From JACRCT01 sp049841135 (lineage in GTDB: Bacteria > Myxococcota > Myxococcia > Myxococcales > UBA5297), in NCBI GenBank assembly GCA_049841135.1, contig JASGHK010000004.1:2356001-2420000 (forward strand): a DNA stretch of 64,000 nucleotides, written 5' to 3'. Under the pieces are notes generated by a model. That model saw nothing but the letters and a program-made list of their open reading frames with translations. It did not search any database and was not told where the DNA came from. Positions 44,170 to 53,207 of the stretch are shown here, one piece after another (the first letter of the stretch is position 1; each line of letters opens with the position of its first letter). A program made the translations under genes and the position numbers.

Positions 44170-45519
44170 TCAGGGCCCGGTCACCAATGAGGAAGCGTGA
44201 ATCTTGACCCGCACCTTCGGCGGGTACACGCAGTAGTTGTCCGGGGTGGTCGATTCCTCGTCATAGGCTGTCGAGGCCGCCGCGGGCTTGAGCGGAATCT
44301 TCGTGACCACATCCAGGCCACCAACCTCGATCGAGTAGACGTTTCCTTCTCCATCCATGACGTCCTCCTCGCCGATACCGTACCCGTCGGCGTATTCGCC
44401 CTCTTTGGTCGTCGTACCGTCCGGCGCGACATGCCATTGCTCGTACCCGCCAGAATACACCACGATTCGAAATCCTGTCCCACTCGCGCGACCGATTTTG
44501 AAGTCGAATTGGTAAATGCTAGAGCCGTCGGGCGAGGTTACTTTGATAACCTTGCCGTCCTTGTCAATGAGCTCCTTGGCCCCCATGTCCAGAGCGAGCT
44601 CATTGGCTCCAAACAGAAGCGAATTTCTCTCTCCCAAGCGCGTTTGCTCGACGCCACCCACGTACCATTTCGTGAGGCACCGATAGTAAAACGCACCATC
44701 AGCCGAGTACCGCCCCCACGCTATGCCGTCGTCGCATCCTGGGATTGGAATATAAGGATCATTGGCTCTGGTGTTTGTCGGATAGCCGTAACACTTGTCG
44801 CCACTTTTGACCCATTGATCCGACACAAAGCGACGAGGCCGATAATCGTCAGAGGCGAGGTAGACATATTCACCGTCGGGGGTCAACGACTGCCAATTGT
44901 CGTCGTAGCAGTCGAAGCCGACGCGCAGGTCCGAGGGATTATCGAGCGGCATGAGCGCAGCGTAATCGCACGACCCTTCTCGAAGCGTTCCAAGGAGGTA
45001 GACCTTACCCGCCGAGAGCTGTGTGGGCAGGATGATCACAGACCCGGCATCGACCCCGCCGTCTCCTTGGCTATTGATGCTCAGCTTCGACCCACTCTTC
45101 GCCAGCGCCCCCTTCCAGCTCGCCTCGATGCTCGGTTTTCCGGAGCACTCGGGCTCCAGGCTCATGTCACAGGAGAAGGTGACCTTCGCGGTTCCGCCCT
45201 CGAGGGTCACGGAGGTGTTGATAAGCCCTACCTCGCCGTTGAAGTGACCGCGGTCGGTGGTCAGCAGGACGAGGCCGGTGCTGGCCGTCTTTTCGTCAGC
45301 CTCGATTGCTTCGATGAACACGTCGACGCTGTCCTTTCCGTCTGCGTCGATTTGGTTCTTCGAGAACTTGAGTTGGATGTAGCGATCGCCCGTCGGCGAG
45401 TTGCAACTGACCACGGGCAGGGCGGAGACGCCCACGGCGATGCCGGTCACCGCCGCCAGCCACCACAACCGCATACCGCCCCATCCGCCCGCCTGGGCCG
45501 CGTTGTCGGTCTTGGACAT
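44170..45519 (-). CDS. Surface lipoprotein with Ig-like N-terminal domain, copy A
   Basis: 449 aa from the ATG at 45519 (GGAGGGG upstream). After an Arg-bearing N-terminus the hydrophobic stretch LWWLAAVTGIAVGVSALPVV ends in a lipobox-like VVSC. The conserved N-terminal domain (about 40-140) reads like a bacterial Ig/invasin-type domain (QIDADGKDSVDVFIEAIEAD, TTDRGHFNGEVGLINTSVTL). The rest is a divergent beta-rich region ending SLVTGP. It is a tandem duplicate of the gene at 45761-47125: the signal and Ig-like part are nearly identical, the C-terminal part is not. Composition of the divergent part is less GC-rich. Confidence 0.82.
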   Translation of the reverse strand: MSKTDNAAQAGGWGGMRLWWLAAVTGIAVGVSALPVVSCNSPTGDRYIQLKFSKNQIDADGKDSVDVFIEAIEADEKTASTGLVLLTTDRGHFNGEVGLINTSVTLEGGTAKVTFSCDMSLEPECSGKPSIEASWKGALAKSGSKLSINSQGDGGVDAGSVIILPTQLSAGKVYLLGTLREGSCDYAALMPLDNPSDLRVGFDCYDDNWQSLTPDGEYVYLASDDYRPRRFVSDQWVKSGDKCYGYPTNTRANDPYIPIPGCDDGIAWGRYSADGAFYYRCLTKWYVGGVEQTRLGERNSLLFGANELALDMGAKELIDKDGKVIKVTSPDGSSIYQFDFKIGRASGTGFRIVVYSGGYEQWHVAPDGTTTKEGEYADGYGIGEEDVMDGEGNVYSIEVGGLDVVTKIPLKPAAASTAYDEESTTPDNYCVYPPKVRVKIHASSLVTGP

Positions 45520-45550
45520 AGACCCCTCCAACTCCTGTGATTGTCGCGCC

Positions 45551-45718
45551 CTAATCGATGATGCCGGAAGCCTTCGTATCAACGCCGACGCCTTGCAGGA
45601 TGGCGCGCACGGTCGCGGTCACAGTCGTCGGCGGCAAGCTGCTGTTCGGGGAATCGCCATTGACGGTTCCCGTGCCTGCGAAACCGTTGCTCCAGTTCGA
45701 GAAGCGCCAAGCAGCCTG
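45551..45718 (-). pseudogene. Remnant of the 3' end of the Ig-like repeat gene
   Basis: Encodes FSNWSNGFAGTGTVNGDSPN, SSLPPTTVTATVRAILQG and VGVDTKASGIID, nearly identical to the C-terminus of the protein at 47159-49414. It was carried along when the lipoprotein gene duplicated, and lies directly upstream of copy A as the real gene end lies upstream of copy B. Confidence 0.85.
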
Positions 45719-45760
45719 CGAGCCATGGTCAAGCAATGGAACCGCGACCAATTCCCTGGC

Positions 45761-47125
45761 TCACGGCCCAGTGATGAGTTGCGAAAAATTGCCCGGAACC
45801 ACCCAGGGGGCGAAGGATGCATTGCAGAAATCCGGGATGGGCGCCTTGTTGCTGTCATAAACAACCTCGGCACTCCCCGGCTGCAGAGGGAACTTGAGCA
45901 CGACGTCACCAGCGCCTGACGACGACACCGTGTAGCCAATACCATCTCCGGACAGAATTGACGGTCGGGCATTCTTGTACGTACTGCTAGTAGCGAACTC
46001 GCCTTCCTTTGTGGCGGTCCCGTCGTCAGATATGAGCCAGCGCGCGTAACCCGTGGCTCCGCTAGTGACAATTGCGCGAAATCCATTTCCATACGCCCGG
46101 GCGTACTTGACGCTCCCTGCCAGGTCCACAATCTTGATCAGTTTTCCGTTTGCGTCGAGCAGCGCCTCACCATGAAGTGCGACACCAGTCCTTCCAATCG
46201 CGTCGATGGGCTCAAGATTACTCGCCTGATCCAGGAGCGGAACTGGCTCGCCGGACTCATCAACATAAGCGCTCTTCCGATAGCTATAGCAGTAGACCTT
46301 CGAAGAATCCGGCCTGCCAATTATTCTGCCATCCGATCCGCAAAGGTCAGACAAGATTAGCTGATCGTTCTTGGCTGGTTCTTGGGGATACTCTCTGCAA
46401 CCCGAAACCCACTCGAATTCGTCCGGCTCTAGACGCAAGAACTTCGTATTGCTGGCACCCGAATCGATATAGACGATATGGCCTAGCCCATCGAGCGCAA
46501 CCTTGCCCGTGTAGCAGGGAAATCCTATCGCGGCGACTGTCGGCTCGTCCGGGTCAACAACCGCCGTATCGTTGCAACTCGACGTGATGTAGGTCCCAAA
46601 GAGATAGACCTTGTCTGGAGACATCACCAAGCGGCCGGGAATGATGGTCCCGCCATCTGGACCCGCGCTGCCGCTTGGCACCACCCCAAGTTTGCTGCCG
46701 CTCTTCGCCAGCGCCCCCTTCCAACTCGCCTCGATGCTCGGCTTTCCGGAACAGTCGGGTTCCAGGCTCTCATCGCAGGAGTAGGTGACCTTCGCGGCTC
46801 CGCCCTCGAGGGTCACAGAGGTGTTGATGAGCCCCGCCTCGCCGTTGAAGTGACCACGGTCGGTGGTCAGCAGGACGAGGCCGGTGCCCGCCGTCTTTCC
46901 GTCAGCCTCGACTGCTTCGACGAACACCTCGGCGCTGTCCTTTCCGTCTGCGTCGATCTGGTTCTTCGAGAATTTGAGCAGGAGTAGGCGGTCGCCCGTC
47001 GGCGAGCTGCAACTGGCCACGGGCAGGGCAGAGACGCCCACGGCAATACCGGTCGCCGCCGCCAGCCACCACAACCGCATACCGCTCCGTCCGCCCGCCC
47101 GGGGCGCGTCGTCGATCTTGGGCAT
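45761..47125 (-). CDS. Surface lipoprotein with Ig-like N-terminal domain, copy B
   Basis: 454 aa from the ATG at 47125 (GGAGGGGG upstream). Same layout as copy A: signal LWWLAAATGIAVGVSALPVA with lipobox VASC, Ig-like domain with QIDADGKDSAEVFVEAVEAD and TTDRGHFNGEAGLINTSVTL, then a beta-rich C-terminal region with its own sequence, ending SQLITGP. The C-terminal halves of the two copies share little beyond layout, so one half seems conserved and the other free to change. Follows the large Ig-like gene by 33 bp on the same strand. Confidence 0.82.
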   Translation of the reverse strand: MPKIDDAPRAGGRSGMRLWWLAAATGIAVGVSALPVASCSSPTGDRLLLLKFSKNQIDADGKDSAEVFVEAVEADGKTAGTGLVLLTTDRGHFNGEAGLINTSVTLEGGAAKVTYSCDESLEPDCSGKPSIEASWKGALAKSGSKLGVVPSGSAGPDGGTIIPGRLVMSPDKVYLFGTYITSSCNDTAVVDPDEPTVAAIGFPCYTGKVALDGLGHIVYIDSGASNTKFLRLEPDEFEWVSGCREYPQEPAKNDQLILSDLCGSDGRIIGRPDSSKVYCYSYRKSAYVDESGEPVPLLDQASNLEPIDAIGRTGVALHGEALLDANGKLIKIVDLAGSVKYARAYGNGFRAIVTSGATGYARWLISDDGTATKEGEFATSSTYKNARPSILSGDGIGYTVSSSGAGDVVLKFPLQPGSAEVVYDSNKAPIPDFCNASFAPWVVPGNFSQLITGP

Positions 47126-47158
47126 AGCCCCCTCCAACTCTCAGGTGATTGTCGCGCC

Positions 47159-49414
47159 CTACTCGATGATGCCCGAAGCCGTCGTATCAACGCCGACGCC
47201 TTGCAGGATGGCGCGCACGGTCGCGGTCACGGTCGTCGGCGGCAAGCTGCTGTTCAGGGAATCGCCATTGATGGTTCCCGTGCCTGCGAAGCCGTTGCTC
47301 CAGTTCGAGAAGAGCACCTTCCACTTGCACAGCGGCGTCGTGCCGTAGACGCAGTCGGTTTCGTCCGCAGCGCTGACCAAGCGCCGCTCGTAGCCGAAGC
47401 CGTAGGCATCGAGCAGGCTCGTGGTGTCCAAGGTGATATTGCCCTTGCCGGTCGGCGTCAGGAACGCGGAGAAGGAAGTTCCGATCGACGTCATTCGGTT
47501 GCCGTAGGCGTCGGGGAACCAGAACTGGACCGGCTGCGCACCACCCCTGGGGACGTTGGGGTACGGGTTGGGCTTGAGGAACGGACGCATGGTCGCGGTG
47601 CTGGACTTTGGCCGGCCGGAGTAGAGGATGCGCGTCTCCGCCCAGATCTTGGCGGCGCTGTCCCGAGTGCCGTTGGCGGCTTTGTAGAGGCCGATGGCTT
47701 GGTCTGCGGAGTCGAAAGCACCGTTGTCGTTGACGTCGACGAACGGTTCGCTCTGGTCGATGAACGTCTCGCCGCTGTCCCACTGGCCGTTGCCGTTCTT
47801 GTCGTCCCAGAACTCCTCACCGTCGGTGTAGGCGACGACGGTGACGAACATGTCGCGGGGGTTGAGCTTGAGTGTCCCAGTGTCGTTGACGGGCTCGTCT
47901 TCGAGCGCGTACGGCCACTGACTCGCGTTGGCGGTGAGCGGCAGGACGTCCGCCGGCGGGAAGGTGCCGTTGCTGTTGAAGGTGACCGAGCCGGAGCCCT
48001 CCGCCGAGTTGTCGCCGGCGGGATCGAAGGCCTTGGTCTTGATGACGTTCGGGATGCCGCCAGCCTCGGTCTTGAAGTAGACGGACGCGCCGGTGCCGAT
48101 GGGGTTGTTGAAGCGGTCGTAGAGGCGGACCGAGCAGGTCACAGTGATCTCCGCGGGCGGCTGGACCGCCACCAGCACGGGGATGTTCTTCGGAGAGCAG
48201 TTGAACATCAGGTTTCGGTTCGACGCCAGGGCGGCGCGGATGCCGATGGGCGTGCTCACCGCGACCTTGGGGTTCATGGGAACGACCGTGGCCTTGACGG
48301 TGACCACGCCGATGGTCTGGCCGGCGGTGACCCGGGCGGTGGCGATGCCGGAGGCGTCGGTGACGGCGCTCTGGGTAATGGTCGCGTCCGGCGGGAAGTC
48401 GGCGTTGTCGAACGCGAAGTCGACCAGCATGCCCTTGATGGGCTTGTTGTCGACGCTGGTGACCTTGAAGGACACGTCGGCCCACTCGTTCCAGCGCGAG
48501 CCCTTCAGGCCCATGAGCGTGCAGGCCGTGCCGCTGGTGGGGCAGTTCAAGCCCTGGAAGGTGATGTTGCCCACCGAGAGGATGGTGACCTTCGTTTCGA
48601 CCTTGGCATCGGACTCGAGATGAGTCGCCTTGATGATGGCCTCGCCGGCCTCGGCGAGCGTGGGGAAGTCGCCGGTGAAGCGGGCGATCGCGGTGCCGTC
48701 AGCGCTGGTGGTGACGGTCAGCGGGGTCGTCGCCGTCGAGATGCCGTCGGCGGCATTGAAGAGGCCGCCCTTGTCGGTCTCGAACTTGATGGTCTGGCCA
48801 GCGAAGCCCGCGTCATTCTTCATCAGCACGGCCTTGATTTCGGCGGACTCGCCCACGCCCAGGTAGAGGCCCGTCGGGTTTGCCGCAACCGCAAAACTCA
48901 GGCCTTCGGTGATGGCCGCATCGTCCCCGGGGGCAGCGGCATCCCGCCCGGCCACACCGGCGTCCTCGCCTGCCGGCTCCGCGTCGGGGCCAGCGGCCTC
49001 AGCGTCAGCGCCAATCGGGTTGCCCAGGGTCACGCTGATGGAGCCAGCGGCGGTCTTCCAGGAGACCGAGATCCGCTTGGTCCCGGTGCAGTCCGCGTTC
49101 TCGGAAAGCTTGCACCAGTACTTGATGCTGGTCTTGCCGTTGGAGAGCTCGGCGGTGGCCTGGGTGATGCCCTCCTCGCCGAGGCTCCCGGCCTTCACGC
49201 TGAAGGTCACCAGTCCCGAGCCCGCCTTCCCGTCAAATTCAGCGGCGCTGACCGTGATGTCGGTGGTCGTCCCGTCGGCCGGGATGGTCTTGGGGGAGGC
49301 CGTCACCGCGACGTAGGGTTCTTCTGGAGTGGTAGTAGGGCAGCCCCAGAGTGCCACGACCGTCAGCCCAAGCACACCCATGGACAGACCAACCCGTAGA
49401 CGGGAACCCTTCAT
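47159..49414 (-). CDS. Large Ig-like (invasin-type) repeat lipoprotein
   Basis: 751 aa from the ATG at 49414 (GAGGAGGC upstream). The lipobox LWGC follows MKGSRLRVGLSMGVLGLTVV. At least three Big-1/invasin-like beta domains are visible, for example SPKTIPADGTTTDITVSAAE, NDAGFAGQTIKFETDKGGLF and SVDNKPIKGMLVDFAFDNAD, separated by an Ala/Asp/Gly linker with repeated PDA/DA steps. A calcium-type Asp-rich segment (DDKNGNGQWDSG, DVNDNGAFDSADQ) lies near residue 560. A surface adhesin or structural role is likely. Its 3' end is the source of the remnant at 45551-45718. Confidence 0.85.
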   Translation of the reverse strand: MKGSRLRVGLSMGVLGLTVVALWGCPTTTPEEPYVAVTASPKTIPADGTTTDITVSAAEFDGKAGSGLVTFSVKAGSLGEEGITQATAELSNGKTSIKYWCKLSENADCTGTKRISVSWKTAAGSISVTLGNPIGADAEAAGPDAEPAGEDAGVAGRDAAAPGDDAAITEGLSFAVAANPTGLYLGVGESAEIKAVLMKNDAGFAGQTIKFETDKGGLFNAADGISTATTPLTVTTSADGTAIARFTGDFPTLAEAGEAIIKATHLESDAKVETKVTILSVGNITFQGLNCPTSGTACTLMGLKGSRWNEWADVSFKVTSVDNKPIKGMLVDFAFDNADFPPDATITQSAVTDASGIATARVTAGQTIGVVTVKATVVPMNPKVAVSTPIGIRAALASNRNLMFNCSPKNIPVLVAVQPPAEITVTCSVRLYDRFNNPIGTGASVYFKTEAGGIPNVIKTKAFDPAGDNSAEGSGSVTFNSNGTFPPADVLPLTANASQWPYALEDEPVNDTGTLKLNPRDMFVTVVAYTDGEEFWDDKNGNGQWDSGETFIDQSEPFVDVNDNGAFDSADQAIGLYKAANGTRDSAAKIWAETRILYSGRPKSSTATMRPFLKPNPYPNVPRGGAQPVQFWFPDAYGNRMTSIGTSFSAFLTPTGKGNITLDTTSLLDAYGFGYERRLVSAADETDCVYGTTPLCKWKVLFSNWSNGFAGTGTINGDSLNSSLPPTTVTATVRAILQGVGVDTTASGIIE

Positions 49415-49489
49415 GGCGCCTCCTCGATGGCGCGGAGCAGACCGCTCCGCCAAGATGAGGAGAACTATCTCCCTTGCTGTGAAAGGAGG

Positions 49490-50143
49490 TCAAGTTTCCT
49501 GCCGCAGCGCGGCGATGGCTTCGGCGTAGCTCTTGGATTTGAAGACCGCGTTGCCTGCGACCAGCACGTTCGCCCCGGCGGCCACGACCTGGGCCGCGGT
49601 CTCCGGGGCGATGCCGCCGTCGACCTCGATGTCGACGGACAGCCCGCGCTCGAGCACCATGGCGCGGAGCCGGCGGATCTTGTCGACCGCGCTGGGGATG
49701 AAGCGCTGGCCGCCGAAGCCGGGGTTCACGCTCATGACCAGCACCATCCCCACCTCGGGCAAGACCTCCTCGATCGCGGCGAGCGGAGTGGATGGATTGA
49801 GGGCGACGGCGGGCATCGCCCCTGCAGCACGGATCTGCTGCAGGGTGCGATGCAGGTGCGGGCAGGCCTCGGCATGGACCGTGAGCCGGGACGCTCCGGC
49901 CTTGGCGAAGGCCTCGAGGTAGCGCTCCGGCTCCACGATCATCAGGTGCACGTCCAGCGGCAGCCGGGTGGCGCGCTTGGCCGCCTCGACCACGAGCGGG
50001 CCAATGGTGATGTTCGGCACGAACCGGCCGTCCATCACGTCGACGTGCACGAGGTCGGCGCCGGCCTTTTCGACCGCGCCGATCTCCTCGGCGAGCCGGC
50101 CGAAGTCGGCCGAGAGGATCGAGGGAGCGATGAGCACGGGCAT
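49490..50143 (-). CDS. rpe: Ribulose-phosphate 3-epimerase
   Basis: 217-aa TIM-barrel epimerase interconverting ribulose-5-phosphate and xylulose-5-phosphate. Signature segments are APSILSADFGRLAEE, HVDVMDGRFVPNITIGP, LDVHLMIVEP, MSVNPGFGGQRFIP and the phosphate-binding IEVDGGIAPETA. Both metal-binding Asp residues and His residues are present. Follows the transaldolase gene by 15 bp on the same strand, forming a two-gene pentose phosphate operon. Confidence 0.96.
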   Translation of the reverse strand: MPVLIAPSILSADFGRLAEEIGAVEKAGADLVHVDVMDGRFVPNITIGPLVVEAAKRATRLPLDVHLMIVEPERYLEAFAKAGASRLTVHAEACPHLHRTLQQIRAAGAMPAVALNPSTPLAAIEEVLPEVGMVLVMSVNPGFGGQRFIPSAVDKIRRLRAMVLERGLSVDIEVDGGIAPETAAQVVAAGANVLVAGNAVFKSKSYAEAIAALRQET

Positions 50144-50158
50144 GGCTGGCTCCGACCG

Positions 50159-50806
50159 CTACTTCTTGGGCACCTTCTCCCAGTCCGCCAGGAACTTCTT
50201 GATCCCTGCGTCGGTGAGCGGGTGGTTCGCCAGCTGCGCGATGACGTTGTAGGGGATGGTGGCGACGTGGGCGCCGATCTTGGCGCTCTGCAGCACGTGC
50301 ACCGGGTTGCGCACGCTGGCCACCAGCACCTGCGTCTCGAAGGCGTAGTTCTCGTAGATCTGCACGATGTCGGCGATGAGGAGCATCCCCTCCTCGCTGA
50401 TGTCGTCCAGGCGGCCGACGAACGGGCTGACGTAGGTGGCGCCGGCCTTGGCGGCGAGCAGGGCCTGGTTGGCGCTGAAGATGAGCGTCACGTTGGTGCG
50501 GATCTTCTCGGCGGCCAGCGCCTTGACGGCCTTGAGGCCCTCGACCCCCATGGGGATCTTCACCACGATGTTCTTGTGGATCTTCGAGAGCTCCTTGCCT
50601 TCCTTGATCATCCCGGGGGCGTCGAGGGCGATGACCTCGGCGCTGATGGGCCCGTCGACGATCTCGACGATCTCCTTGATCACGTCGGCGAAGGGGCGGC
50701 CCGTCTTGGCGATGAGCGACGGGTTGGTGGTGACGCCGTCGATGATGCCCATGGCGTTGGCCTGGCGGATCTCGTTGACGTCTGCGGTATCGATGAAGAA
50801 CTTCAT
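50159..50806 (-). CDS. tal: Transaldolase (small, FSA/TalC-like)
   Basis: 215 aa from the ATG at 50806. A compact transaldolase: MKFFIDTADVNEIRQA, GVTTNPSLIAKTG, the Schiff-base Lys in NIVVKIPMGVEGLKA, then NVTLIFSANQALLAAKAG and SPFVGRLDDI. Moves a dihydroxyacetone unit between sugar phosphates in the non-oxidative pentose phosphate pathway. Precedes rpe, with which it probably shares a transcript. Fructose-6-phosphate aldolase activity cannot be excluded. Confidence 0.93.
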   Translation of the reverse strand: MKFFIDTADVNEIRQANAMGIIDGVTTNPSLIAKTGRPFADVIKEIVEIVDGPISAEVIALDAPGMIKEGKELSKIHKNIVVKIPMGVEGLKAVKALAAEKIRTNVTLIFSANQALLAAKAGATYVSPFVGRLDDISEEGMLLIADIVQIYENYAFETQVLVASVRNPVHVLQSAKIGAHVATIPYNVIAQLANHPLTDAGIKKFLADWEKVPKK

Positions 50807-50981
50807 GCCTTGGGCTCGCTTTCTTTCGCTGAGGTGAGTCGAAAAGGCGGCAGGTTCCTCGCTCCGCATAGGCCTGTCAAGGAGTGTGGCCACCGGGGTT
50901 GGTCCGCCGCCGCCATCCGGGGGGCCGTCCCTTCCCGGCTCCTTGTAACCACGCAGAACGGCTGCTAGATCCCGTCCCCCG

Positions 50982-52010
50982 ATGCGCTCCTCGCCGCGAC
51001 GCAACCTCCCGCGTAGGCCCCGCTCTGCCACCCGCCGGGCGCCCTCCACGCACCTCGCCTACGCCCGCCAGGTGCTCCTGCTGGAGGCCCAGGCCATCCA
51101 GGCGCTAGCGCCCAGGCTGGACGAGGGCTTCTCGCGCGCGGTCGAGCTGGTGCTCGGCTGCGAGGGACGCGTGGTGGTCACCGGCATGGGCAAGCCCGGC
51201 TATCTGGCACAGAAGCTGTCGGCCATCCTCGCGTCCACCGGCACCCCGTCGTTCTACCTGCATCCCGCCGAGGGCGTGCACGGCGACCTGGGCCGGGTCA
51301 CGGGCGCGGACCTCGTCGTCGCCCTGTCGAACAGCGGCTCGACCGACGAGCTCCTGCGGCTCCTGGCCCCGCTGCGGCGCATCGGCGCCAAGGTGGTGGC
51401 CATCACCGGCGACCAGGAGTCGGAGCTGGCCCGCGCAGCCGACTGCGTGATCGGCATCGGCCGGACCGACGAGGCCTGCCCCATGGGGCTCGTCCCGACC
51501 ACCTCGAGCGCGGCGATGCACGCGGTCTGCGACGCCTTGGCGATGACCGTGCTGCGCGCCCGGCCGCTCTCTCGCGACGAGTACGCCCTCTTCCACCCCG
51601 GCGGCGCGCTGGGGCGACGCGTGATGCGCGTCAGCGAGCTGATGCGCTCCGGCGAGGCGAACCCGGTCGTCCGCGAGGGCGAGCCGCTCTTCCGCGCCGT
51701 GGCGGTGATGACCAACACGCCCGGGAGGCCCGGCGCGACCGCGGTGGTGGACGGGCGCGGCAGGCTCTCCGGCATCTTCACCGACGGCGACCTGCGCCGG
51801 CTGGTGGAGCGCGGGCACCAGGACTTCTCGGCGCCCGTCTCCACCGTCATGGGCCGGGGCCCGCGCACCTGCTCGCCGGACGACCTGGTGCAGGACGCCG
51901 CCGACCGCATGCGCGAAGCGAAGATCGACCAGCTCCCCGTCGTCGACGAGCGCCGCCGCCCGGTGGGCCTGCTCGACGTCCAAGACTTGCTCTCCGCGAG
52001 GTTCCTCTAG
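50982..52010 (+). CDS. kdsD: Arabinose-5-phosphate isomerase, KpsF/GutQ type
   Basis: 342 aa. A SIS sugar-isomerase domain (about 40-190: VVVTGMGKPGYLAQKLSAIL, STGTPSFYLHPAEGVHGDLG, VVALSNSGSTDELLRLL) is followed by two CBS domains (about 205-340). It converts ribulose-5-phosphate to arabinose-5-phosphate, the first step to KDO for lipopolysaccharide, fitting lpxB elsewhere in the window and the neighbouring pentose phosphate genes. The Arg-rich first ~25 residues are unusual, and the real start may be further in. The stop directly abuts the next start. Confidence 0.94.
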   Translation: MRSSPRRNLPRRPRSATRRAPSTHLAYARQVLLLEAQAIQALAPRLDEGFSRAVELVLGCEGRVVVTGMGKPGYLAQKLSAILASTGTPSFYLHPAEGVHGDLGRVTGADLVVALSNSGSTDELLRLLAPLRRIGAKVVAITGDQESELARAADCVIGIGRTDEACPMGLVPTTSSAAMHAVCDALAMTVLRARPLSRDEYALFHPGGALGRRVMRVSELMRSGEANPVVREGEPLFRAVAVMTNTPGRPGATAVVDGRGRLSGIFTDGDLRRLVERGHQDFSAPVSTVMGRGPRTCSPDDLVQDAADRMREAKIDQLPVVDERRRPVGLLDVQDLLSARFL

Positions 52011-52664
52011 ATGGCGCGCCCCGAGAAGACCGAAGCCGAACACCGTGCCGACCTCATCAAGGTCTGCCAGCGCCTGGGGGCCCTGGGTCTCATCGGCGCC
52101 GGCGAGGGCAACGTCTCCATCCGCCTGGGCCCGCACCGGGTGCTGGCCACGCCGTCGGGCTCGAACAAGGCGCTGCTCCAGGCGCACGAGCTCGTCACCA
52201 CCGACCCCTGGGGCGAGAAGATCGCCGGGCGCAAAGGCGCCTCCAGCGAGCTGTTCATGCACCTGGCCGTCTATCGCGCGCGCGCGGACGTGAAGGCGGT
52301 GGTCCACGCCCACCCGCCGACGGCCGTCGCCCTGACGCTCGCGGGCATTTCGCTGACCAAGGCGATCATGCCCGAGGCGGTGACCGCCCTCGGCGCGGAG
52401 ATCCCCACCGCGCCCTACGCCACCCCGTCGACCCCGGCGCTCGCCGAAGGCGTCGCCACGACGCTGGGCCGCTCCGACGCCTGCCTGATGGAGCGCCACG
52501 GCGCCATCGCGGTCGGCCGGGACGTCTTCGAGGCCATGGACCGGATGGAGACCGTCGAGCGCGTGGCGCAGGTCATCCTCCGCGCGCACCTGATGCACGG
52601 CAACCCGACGCCCATCCCCGACGCCGAGGTGAAGCGGCTGCTGCAGGTGTCCGGCCGCGCGTAG
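52011..52664 (+). CDS. Class II aldolase/adducin family protein
   Basis: 217 aa. The class II aldolase fold of L-fuculose- or rhamnulose-phosphate aldolases and methylthioribulose-phosphate dehydratases is evident: GLIGAGEGNVSIRLG, VLATPSGSNKALL, the zinc ligands in VVHAHPPTAVAL, the catalytic Glu region SSELFMHLAVYRAR and the third zinc His in MERHGAIAVG. The exact sugar phosphate is unknown. Its ATG begins immediately after the kdsD stop, so the two are translated together. Confidence 0.9.
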   Translation: MARPEKTEAEHRADLIKVCQRLGALGLIGAGEGNVSIRLGPHRVLATPSGSNKALLQAHELVTTDPWGEKIAGRKGASSELFMHLAVYRARADVKAVVHAHPPTAVALTLAGISLTKAIMPEAVTALGAEIPTAPYATPSTPALAEGVATTLGRSDACLMERHGAIAVGRDVFEAMDRMETVERVAQVILRAHLMHGNPTPIPDAEVKRLLQVSGRA

Positions 52665-52704
52665 CCCTCAGGCCTAGCGCTGCGGATTCGAAGGACTAGT
52701 CGGC

Positions 52705-52732
52705 GCCACTGTTGCCAGGTGGCAACAGTGGC
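52705..52732. repeat. Left flanking palindrome of the repeat array
   Basis: 13-bp perfect arms (GCCACTGTTGCCA and its complement) around a GG centre. Its core TGTTGCCA/TGGCAACA is shared with the palindrome at 53166-53189 at the other end of the array. Confidence 0.9.
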
Positions 52733-52752
52733 TTCAGGCGAGTGCTACCGCC

Positions 52753-53118
52753 GCGCCCGCCGAGACCTGACACACGCCGAGGACCTGGCCCACGTGGGCC
52801 AGGTCCCCCCTCTGGAAATCCGCCCCGCCACGCCCGCCGAGACCTGACACACGCCGAGGACCTGGCCCACGTGGGGCAGGTCCCCCTCTGGAAATCCGCC
52901 CCGCCACGCCCGCCGAGACCTGACACACGCCGAGGACCTGGCCCACGTGGGGCAGGTCCCCCCCTCTAGAAATCCGCCCCGCCACGCCCGCGGAGACCTG
53001 ACACACGCCGAGGACCTGGCCCACGTGGGGCAGGTCCCCCCTTTGGAAATCCGCCTCGCCACGCCCGCCGAGACCTGACACACGCCGAGGACCTGGCCCA
53101 CGTGGGGCAGGTCCTCGA
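52753..53118. repeat. Array of five 77-bp repeats, each with a 26-bp palindrome
   Basis: GAGACCTGACACACGCC recurs at 52762, 52839, 52915, 52993 and 53070, giving periods of 76-78 bp. Each unit contains GGACCTGGCCCACGTGGG and its complement arm, a 26-bp palindrome centred on CACGTG: perfect in copy one, one mismatched pair in the others. Units differ mainly in the length of a C-run. The array fills the gap between convergent genes. There are no unique spacers, so it is not CRISPR. Confidence 0.92.
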
Positions 53119-53165
53119 TCGCGCCGCAGACCAAGCGCTGCAAACTTCAATGGGTTAGGCAGCGT

Positions 53166-53189
53166 CACTGTTGCCACGTGGCAACAGTG
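53166..53189. repeat. Right flanking palindrome of the repeat array
   Basis: Perfect 24-bp palindrome with half-site CACTGTTGCCAC and centre CACGTG. Nearly the same sequence as the left flanking palindrome. It resembles parS (TGTTTCACGTGAAACA) but has one extra base in each half. Confidence 0.9.
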
Positions 53190-53207
53190 GGAACCGCGCA
53201 AGGCGGG

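Noticed and set aside
52753..53118. Regular direct repeats that could suggest a CRISPR array
   Set aside because: The whole 77-bp unit is repeated, with no unique spacers, and no cas genes are near.
53166..53189. A canonical parS centromere site
   Set aside because: The half-sites have one base too many compared with parS, and no parA/parB genes are in the window. Kept only as a resemblance.
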